NCBI GenBank assembly: GCA_021234155.1
Contig: JAJEKV010000260.1
Span: forward strand, 419,287-483,286
Origin: Isoetes taiwanensis
Lineage: Eukaryota; Streptophyta; Lycopodiopsida; Isoetales; Isoetaceae
Length of the DNA: 64,000 nucleotides
Direction of reading: 5' to 3'
The translations under genes were made by a program, and so were the position numbers. Below, piece by piece: positions 56,556 to 64,000 of this stretch. The notes beneath the pieces were generated by a model that was not told where the DNA came from, made no database searches, and saw nothing but the letters and a program-made list of their open reading frames with translations. The number at the start of each line of letters is the position of its first letter. The first letter of the stretch is position 1.

Positions 56556-56798
56556 TTGGTGTTCACAAAAATATATTTGGATTATCTTAATGGAGTAAAA
56601 GCCCTTATGCATGAAGGGAAATCTTATGATTTCAATATTAAAGCAGTTAATGGAATTGAGGTGGATTTGGTGACTATTGCTACAAGCGAATCTGGAGCAT
56701 CAGAAGCAGAGAAAACTCGGTGCTTTCGTGGAGAATGCTCTAAGTATATGGACCGACTTGTTGTGAACGAGTTCGGATTATTGGGGAAACTTCTATGA
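56556..56798 (+). pseudogene. Gag-like remnant of array unit 1
   Basis: An 80-codon open stretch (VFTKIYLDYLNGVKALMHEG, then SYDFNIKAVNGIEVDLVTI and CFRGECSKYMDRLVVNEFG) is kept open in unit 2 and largely in units 3 and 4 (61142-61333, 63458-63649). It has no ATG of its own. Further upstream, after the primer site, ATGGGCAATGGGGTCACC opens a short frame that soon hits stops. Placement after the primer site suggests gag ancestry. The protein family is not certain. Confidence 0.4.
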
Positions 56799-58111
56799 TC
56801 CTTTGGGGATTATGGAATAATAAGGGTGACTGCTAGGTTGTTATGGAAAAGCTTGTCATGGAGACAAGTAGTTTATCGTGGAGACGAGTTGTCATGGAGA
56901 CAAATAGCTTGTCATGGAGACAAGTAAACCATTGCTGCAAAACATTGAGCTCTGCTTTGTCATTATAGCCAAACTACCCGCCATAACCTCTTGCCATCTC
57001 TAGAAGTTCACCTTGGTCATATGAGCCTGAGTAAATTCCAATCTTTAAGCCTGAGTATGGAGAACCGCAAAAGCATCATGCTTGGGATTGCGGAGTCAGA
57101 TCGTGGTGATCTGAGAGATTGATTGGCCGTGGGGGTCATCTATATAAATATTTGACTTGGGAAGTCATCTATATTAACACTTGACCTTATTTGCAGGTTT
57201 GCTTAGTGTTAAGCATTGGGGAGGACACTTTACGTAAAGTTGTCAAGGATATGGACGCAAAATTTGGATGCGGAATCTCAAATTGTTTCCTATGGGACAT
57301 GCTTATGGGTAAAGTTCCTAAGTTGAATTTCTTTATTGGGAGTAAAGGATAGATACTTTTGTTGTGTATACCCATGGTAGATTAGTGACTACGATTGCAA
57401 CGTAGCCGGCTTGAACATGGTATACTAGATAGGGAATGCCTCTTGGTAGACTAGTAATTGTGTCTGCAGCACAATTGGCTTGAACAAGAGTGCATAAGAT
57501 GTATACTTTTGAAGACTAGTAGTTGTGATTGCAACACAATTGGCTTGACAAAAGTTGCATCTGTATCTTGGAGATACACTGTATCATGGTGGCGATACAA
57601 TCAAGTAGTACCGCGGAGGTACGAAAGATAATAACGTACCGCGGAGGTACAAGGATATATCGTACTGTGGAAGTACGCGGATATCCGTAACTATTTCTGG
57701 AGTTTTGCAGGGATTATAAAACTTTCAGACTGGTGATGACCATGGAAGATCCATCTTGAGAAGGGATGGATTGAAATGGAGCGTATCTTGGATGATCGCG
57801 AAGTGATCCTTCTTGAGAAGGGATGGACTGAAATTGAGCGTATCTTGGACGATCGCGGACGATCTATCTTGAGAAGGGATGGATTGATATGGAGCAAGCA
57901 CGGGGGAGTGGTCCACGGCGAATGGGTTATTGGAATATGGCAAATATTATGTGAATGTTAATCTTAATGTTTCCCAAAGTGTATAGAAAGAAGGGGCATA
58001 GGATAACATAGCATTTGAGTGTGAAGAACCATTGATATTTATGGAAGGGGTCGAGGCACTATCATTGGGATGGTTATTGGTTGAGAAAAAGATCATAGAT
58101 AATGTCCCATA

Positions 58112-58659
58112 TGATAAGTCATATAATCTAATTAAAGGCAAGGAGATATTTTGAGAAAAAAGGCAACTGCCTGCTAAAAAAGGCTAAAGTCGCAGAGAGA
58201 TCTATAAATAGAACCGAAACTTCAGTTGGATATATCTCCGCAACCAGAGCTCCGATTGAGGATATCCTTATCTCATTGGAACCGGCTCAGAGTCTAGTTT
58301 CCGAACTGGGCGGCACATTCCGTAGTTCGTCCGGAGGAGAGAGTAATGGCCGAAAACGTGACAAGGGGGTCAGATCAACGCCATAGCGACATCCATCAGA
58401 TCCGCAATTGTTTTTATGATGTGTGGCTACTTGGAGTAGCTAGATTAGTCTGGAAGACCAATAAGCCAGATGCTAGAACTTTGTATTTGCCATAGCACTT
58501 GTGTTTTGCCGTAACCCAGTGGATCCGGTTGGGTGGTTAATGGTGCTGCCATACCAATTGTGCATGAATAAAGTTTCTTTAGTCCAGTGATCTATTATTT
58601 CAGTAAAGTTCTATGATTCTGTGTTGCTACAACTTCCCAAATATACATGAATTGTATCA
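58112..58659 (+). repeat. Putative LTR within the array (between units 1 and 2)
   Basis: The segment starts TGATAAG and ends TTGTATCA, giving TGATA/TATCA ends, and stops two bases before the primer site. It contains the TATA box. The preceding AATGTCCCATA resembles the first bases of many copia LTRs, so the true start may be up to ~20 bp earlier. Equivalent segments end at 60985 and 63176. Confidence 0.5.
58203..58210 (+). promoter_or_regulatory. TATA box of the array LTR
   Basis: TATAAATA in the context CTATAAATAGAACC. Copies at 60529-60536 and 62721-62728 keep a fixed 458-459 bp distance to the next primer site, as expected for an LTR promoter ahead of R and U5. Confidence 0.7.
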
Positions 58660-58661
58660 AG

Positions 58662-60987
58662 TGGTATCAGAGCGGAGGTTTTCGATTCTTTTGGGAACCA
58701 TGGGCAATGGGGTCACCGATTGGAATTTGGACTCACTAATGCGTGAGAGGAATTAAAGAGGGCTTGATGGAGCTAGGAATTTTTTCAGGGTCGTAAAGAT
58801 TATCGTTCTTGTATGTGCTGCAAGAACCACTATTAGTTCTTATTTTGCGGGAGCATGGCAACGGAATGAAGAGGAAATTATCATTTTGGTGTTCACAAAA
58901 ATATATTTGGATTATCTTAATGGAGTACAAGCCCTTATGCATGAAGGGAAATCTTATGATTTCAATATTAGAGCAGTTAATGGAATTGAGATGGATTTGG
59001 TGACTATTGCTACAAGCGAATCTGGAGCATCAGAAGCAGAGAAAACTCAGTGCTTTCGTGGAGAATGCTCTAAGTATATGGACCGACTTGTTGTGAACGA
59101 GTTCGGATTATTGGGGAAACTTCTATGATCCTTTGGGGATTATGGAATAATAAGGGTGACTGCTAGGTTGTTATGGAAAAGCTTGTCATGGAGACAAGTA
59201 GTTTATCGTGGAGACGAGTTGTCATGGAGACAAATAGCTTGTCATGGAGACAAGTAAACCATTGCTGCAAAACATTGAGCTCTGCTTTGTCATTATAGCC
59301 CAACTACCCGCCATAACCTCTTGCCATCTCTAGAAGTTCACCTTGGTCATATGAGCCTGAGTAAATTCCAACCTTTAAGCCTGAGCATGGAGAACCGCAA
59401 AAGCATCATGCTTGGGATTGCGAAGTCAGATCGTGGTGATCTGAGAGATTGATTGGCCATAGGGGTCATCTATATAAATATTTGACTTGGGAAGTCATCT
59501 ATATTAACACTTGACCTTATTTGCAGGTTTGCTTAGTGTTAAGCATTGGGGAGGATACTTTACGTAAAGCTGTCAAGGATATGGACGCAAAATTTGGATG
59601 CGGAATCTTAAATGCTTATGGGTAAAGTTCCTAAGTTGAATTTCTTTATTGGGAATAAAGGATAGATACTTTTGTTGTGTATACCCATGGTATATTAGTG
59701 ACTACGATTGCAACGTAGCCGGCTTGAACATGGTATACTAGATAGGGAATGCCTCTTGGTAGACTAGTAATTGTGTCTGCAGCACAATTGGCTTGAACAA
59801 GAGTGCATAAGATGTATACTTTTGAAGACTAGTAGTTGTGATTGCAACACAATTGGCTTGACAAAAGTTGCATCTGTATCTTGGAGATACACTGTATCAT
59901 GGTGGCGATACAATCAAGTAGTACCGCGGAGGTACGAAAGATAATAACGTACTGCGGAGGTACAAGGATATATCGTACTGTGGAAGTACGCGGATATCGG
60001 TAACTACTTCTGGAGTTTTGTAGGGATTATAAAACTTTCAGACTGGTGATGACCATGGAAGATCCATCTTGAGAAGGGATGGATTGAAATGGAGCGTATC
60101 TTGGATGATCGCGAAGTGATCCTTCTTGAGAAGGGATGGACTGAAATTGAGCGTATCTTGGACGATCGCGGACGATCTATCTTGAGAAGGGATGGATTGA
60201 TATGGAGCAAGCACGGGGGAGTGGTCCACGGCGAATGGGTTATTGGAATATGGCAAATAATTATGGCAAATATTATGTGAATGTTAATCTTAATGTTTCC
60301 CAAAGTGTATACAAAGAAGGGGCATAGGATAACATAGCATTTGAGTGTGAAGAACCATTGATATTTATGGAAGGGGTCGAGGCACTATCATTGGGATGGT
60401 TATTGGTTGAGAAAAAGATCATAGATAATGTCCCATATGATAAGTCATATAATCTAATTAAAGGCAAGGAGATATTTTGAGAAAAAAGGCAACTGCCTGC
60501 TAAAAAAGGCTAAAGTCCCAGAGAGATCTATAAATAGAACCGAAGCTTTAGTTGGATATATCTCCGCAACCAGAGCTCCAATTGAGGCTATCCTTATCTC
60601 ATTGGAACCGTCTCGGAGTCTAGTTTCCGAATTGGGGTGACATATTCCGTAGTTCATCTAGAGGCGAGAGTAATGGCCAAAAACGTGACAAGGGATCACA
60701 GATCACTGCCATAGCGACATCACAGATCTGCAACTCTTTCTATGATGTGTGGCTACTTGGAGTAGCTAGATTAGTCTGGAAGACCAATAAGCCAGATGCT
60801 AGAACTTTGTATTTGCCATAGCACTTGTGTTTTGCCGTAACCCAGTGGATCCGATTGGGTGGTTAATGGTGATGCCATACCAATTGTGCATGAATAAAGT
60901 TTCTTTAGTCCAGTGATCTATTATTTCAGTAAAGTTCTATGATTCCGTGTTGCTACAACTTCCCAAATATACATGAATTGTATCAAG
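58662..60987 (+). repeat. Array unit 2
   Basis: Same order as unit 1. Primer site 58662-58673, gag-like frame 58886-59128, TATA box 60529-60536. It differs by scattered substitutions, a ~22-bp deletion near 59609 and a 13-bp duplication (ATGGCAAATA) near 60260. Confidence 0.9.
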
Positions 60988-63178
60988 TGGTATCAGAGCG
61001 AAGGTTTGCGATTCTTTTGGGAACCATGGGCAATGGGATCACCAGTGGAATTTGGACTCTCTAATCTGTGAGAGGAGATTATCATTTTGGGGTTCACAAG
61101 AACAGATTTGGATTATCTTAACGGAGTAAAAGCTTTTATGCATGAAGGGAAATCATATGGTTTCAATATTAGAGCAGTTAATGGAACTGAGTGGATTTGG
61201 TGACTATTGCTGCAAGCGAATCTGGAGCATCAATAGCAGAGAAAAGAAAGCTCGGTGCTTTCGTGGAGAATGCTCGAAGTATATGGACCAACTTGTTGTG
61301 AATGAGTTTGGATTATTGGAGAAACTTCTATGATCCTTTGGGGATTATGGAATAATAAGGGTGACCGCTGGGCTGTCATGGAAAAGCTTGTCATGGAGAT
61401 AAGTAGTTTATAGTGGAGACGAGTTGTCATGGAGACAAATAGCTTGTCATGGAGACAAGTAAACCACTGCTGCAAAACATTGAGCTTTGCTTTGTCATAA
61501 TAGCCAAACTACCCGCCATAACCTCTTGCCATCTCTAGGAGTTCATCTTGGTCACTTGAGCCTGTGTAAATTCCAACCTTTAAGCCTGAGTATGGAGAAC
61601 CGCAAAAGCATTATGCTTGGGATTGCGGAGTCAGATCGTGGTGATCTGAGAGACTGATTGGCCGTGGGGGTCATCTATATAAATATTTGACTTGGGAAGT
61701 CATCTATATTAACAGTTGACCTTATTTGCAGGTTTGCTTAGTGTTAAGCATTGGGGAGGATACTTTACGTAAAGCTGTCAAGGATATGGACGCAAAATTT
61801 GGATGCGGAATCTTAAATGCTTGTGGGTAAAGTTCCTAAGTTGAATTTCTTTATTGGGAATAAAGGATAGATACTTTTGTTGTGTATACCCATGGTATAT
61901 TAGTGACTACGATTGCAACGTAGCCGGCTTGAACATGGTATACTAGATAGGGAATGCCTCTTGGTAGACTAGTAATTGTGTCTGCAGCACAATTGGCTTG
62001 AACAAGAGTGCATAAGATGTATACTTTTGAAGACTAGTAGTTGTGATTGCAACACAATTGGCTTGACAAAAGTTGCATCTGTATCTTGGAGATACACTGT
62101 ATCATGGTGGCGATACAATCAAGTAGTACCGCGGAGGTACGAAAGATAATAACGTACCGCGGAGGTACAAGGATATATCGTACTGTGGAAGTACGCAGAT
62201 ATCCGTAACTACTTCTGGAGTTTTGCAGGGATTATAAAACTTTCAGACTGGTGATGACCATGGAAGATCCATCTTGAGAAGGAGTGGATTAAAATGGAGC
62301 GTATCTTGGATGATCGTGGGGTGATCCTTCTTGAGAAGGGATGGACTGAAATTGAGCGTATCTTGGACGATCGCGGACGATCTATCTTGAGAAGGGATAG
62401 ATTGATATGGAGCAAGCACGGGGGAGAGGTCCACGGTGAATGGGTTATTGGAATTATGGCAAATACTATGTGAATGTTAGTCCTAATGTATCCCTAAGTG
62501 TATAGAAAGAAGGGGCATAGGATAACATAACATTTGGGTGTGAAGAACCATTGATATTTATGGAAGGGGTCGAGGCACTATCATTGGGATGATTATTGGT
62601 TGAGAAAAAGATCATAGATAATGTCTCATATGATAAGTCATATAAGTTAATTAAAGGCAAGGAGATATTTTGAGGAAAAAGGCAACTGCCTGCTAAAAAA
62701 GGCTGAAGTCGAGAGAGATCTATAAATAGAACCGAAAACTTTAGTTGGACATATCTCCGCAACGAGCTCGATTGAAGCGACCTTTAGCTCGTTGGAACCG
62801 GCTCGGAGTCTAGTTTCCGAATACGACTAATGCATTCCATAGTTCGTTCGTATGAGAGAGTAATGGCCTGAAAATGTGACAAGGGGTCACAGATCACTGC
62901 CATAGCGACTTCACAGATCTGCAATTGTATTTATGATGTGTGGCTACTTGGAGTAGCTAGATTAGTCTGGAAGGCCAATAAGCCAGATGCCAAAGCTTTG
63001 TATTTGCCATAGCACTTGTGTTTTTCCATAACCCAGTGGATCCGGTTGGGTGGTTAATGGTGCTGCCATATCAATTGTGCATGAATAAAGTTTCTTTAGT
63101 CCGGTGTTCTATTATTTCATTACGGTTCTATGATTCTGTGTTGCTACAACTTCCCAAATATACATGAATTGTATCAAG
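60988..63178 (+). repeat. Array unit 3
   Basis: Primer site 60988-60999. A deletion joins CTGTGAGAGGA directly to GATTATCATTTTGG at ~61076, removing most of the gag-like 5' part. TATA box 62721-62728. It shares the ~22-bp deletion with unit 2. Confidence 0.9.
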
Positions 63179-64000
63179 TGGTATCAGAGCGGAGGTTTGA
63201 GATTCTTTTGGGAACCATGGGCAATGGGATCACCAGTGGAATTTGGACTCACTAATCTGTGAGAGGAATTAAAGAGACCAGAAACGATGAAGCTAGGAAT
63301 TTCCCAGAGGGCCGTAAAGATCATTGTTCTTATATGTGCTGCAAGAACTACTATTAGTTCCTATTTTGCTGGAGCATGGCAACGGAATGAAGAGGAGATT
63401 ATCATTTTGAGGTTCACAAGAAGATATTTGGATTAGCCCAATGGAGTAAAGGCCTTTATGTATGAAGAAAAAACTTATGATTTCACTATTAGAGCAGTTA
63501 ATGAAACTGAGGTGGATTTGGTGACTATTGCTGCAAGCGAATCTAGAGCACTAGTACCAAGGAAAACTCAATGCTTTCGTGGAGAATGCTCGAAGTATAT
63601 GGACCGACTTGTTGTGAACGAGTTCGGATTATTGGGGAAACTTCTATGATCCTTTGGGCATTATGGAATAATAAAGGTGACTGCTAGGTTGTTATGGAAA
63701 ACTTGTCATGGAGACAAGTAGTTTATCGTGGAGACGAGTTGTCATGGAGACAAATAGCTTGTCATGGAGACAAGTAAACCACTGCTGCAAAACATTGAGC
63801 TCTGCTTTGTCATTATAGCCAAACTACCCGCCATAACCTCTTGCCATATCTAGAAGTTCATCTTGGTCATTTTAGCCTATATAAATTCCAACCTTTAAGC
63901 CTGAGTATGGAGAACCGCAAAAGCATCATGCTTGGGATTGCGGAGTCAGATCGTGGTGATCTGAGAGACTGATTGGCCGTGGGGGTCATCTATATTAACA
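63179..64000 (+). repeat. Array unit 4, cut by the window edge
   Basis: Primer site 63179-63190 and gag-like frame 63458-63649, then the GTCATGGAGACAAG motif block. More diverged than units 1-3 in the gag-like region. Confidence 0.9.

Larger units (their letters stand above)
56327..58661 (+). repeat. Array unit 1
   Basis: Primer site 56327-56338, gag-like frame 56556-56798, fourfold GTCATGGAGACAAG motif at ~56850-56930, three ~57-bp repeats at ~57378-57560, GTAC-box repeats at ~57605-57675, three ~62-bp repeats at ~57745-57900, TATA box 58203. It is the longest unit. Confidence 0.9.
56215..64000 (+). mobile_element. Tandem array of a non-autonomous copia-like retroelement, at least four ~2.3-kb units
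   Basis: The same unit repeats head to tail. Primer sites TGGTATCAGAGC lie at 56327, 58662, 60988 and 63179, giving periods of 2335, 2326 and 2191 bp. Shared sequence begins at 56215 (ATACCAATTGTGCATGAATA), inside what would be the LTR, and runs off the right edge. Each unit carries primer site, gag-like remnant, internal short repeats, TATA box and LTR-like end. The third unit lacks ~138 bp after 61074. Units 2 and 3 share a ~22-bp deletion (TTAAATGCTTATGGG at ~59609 and ~61811) absent from unit 1, which points to local duplication. No protease, integrase or RT is present. Confidence 0.85.

Noticed and set aside
56215-64000. CRISPR array or simple satellite
   Set aside because: The 2.3-kb units contain primer sites, TATA boxes and gag-like remnants, so they are retroelement units. 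No short repeat-spacer pattern exists.

Overview
The window looks like nuclear DNA of a land plant, with no bacterial or organellar character. It holds spliced genes with short introns, a plant-type RGP1 gene, Ty1/copia elements primed by initiator Met-tRNA, plant-type LINEs and tRNA-derived SINEs. A non-seed plant (moss, lycophyte or fern grade) is my guess, because one LINE has an L1-type coiled-coil ORF1 and a Rep-like HUH relic is present. The sequence alone does not fix the species.

Layout. 1-4603 is a copia element on the minus strand, cut by the window edge, which landed in a decayed gypsy element (4604-5900). 7186-8090 is a spliced, unidentified gene piece. 8663-18755 is a minus-strand LINE (LINE-A here) flanked by purine microsatellites. 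It is split by a GC-rich plus-strand LINE (LINE-B, 10277-16048) that starts with 180-bp tandem monomers, and by a 3' piece of a third LINE (LINE-C, 9703-10047). 18780-20530 is a pile of copia, LINE-B and LINE-C fragments. 20531-26034 is a complete copia element with 639-bp LTRs differing at 9 sites and a perfect GTGAG target duplication. It sits in the 3' end of a near full-length LINE-C whose body is 26040-30830.

30830-45300 is mostly intergenic. It contains dispersed repeats, SINEs, a fold-back element with perfect 120-bp arms (34420-34872), 5'-truncated LINE-B copies and an unidentified spliced gene model (41317-42540).

Two host genes are well supported. RGP1 (46113-49226, 11 coding exons, 589 aa) encodes a subunit of the RIC1-RGP1 exchange factor for Rab6/Ypt6 at the Golgi. 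A 134-aa four-helix membrane protein gene (49953-53212, 5 exons) has a second intron expanded by a 2.4-kb insertion between perfect 32-bp direct repeats. The insertion contains a Rep-like HUH endonuclease relic with motifs I, II and III in order.

From 56215 to the right edge is a tandem array of at least four ~2.3-kb units. Each unit has a tRNA-Met primer binding site, a TATA box at a constant distance, a gag-like remnant and several layers of short internal repeats. It reads as an (LTR-internal)n array of a non-autonomous copia-like element.
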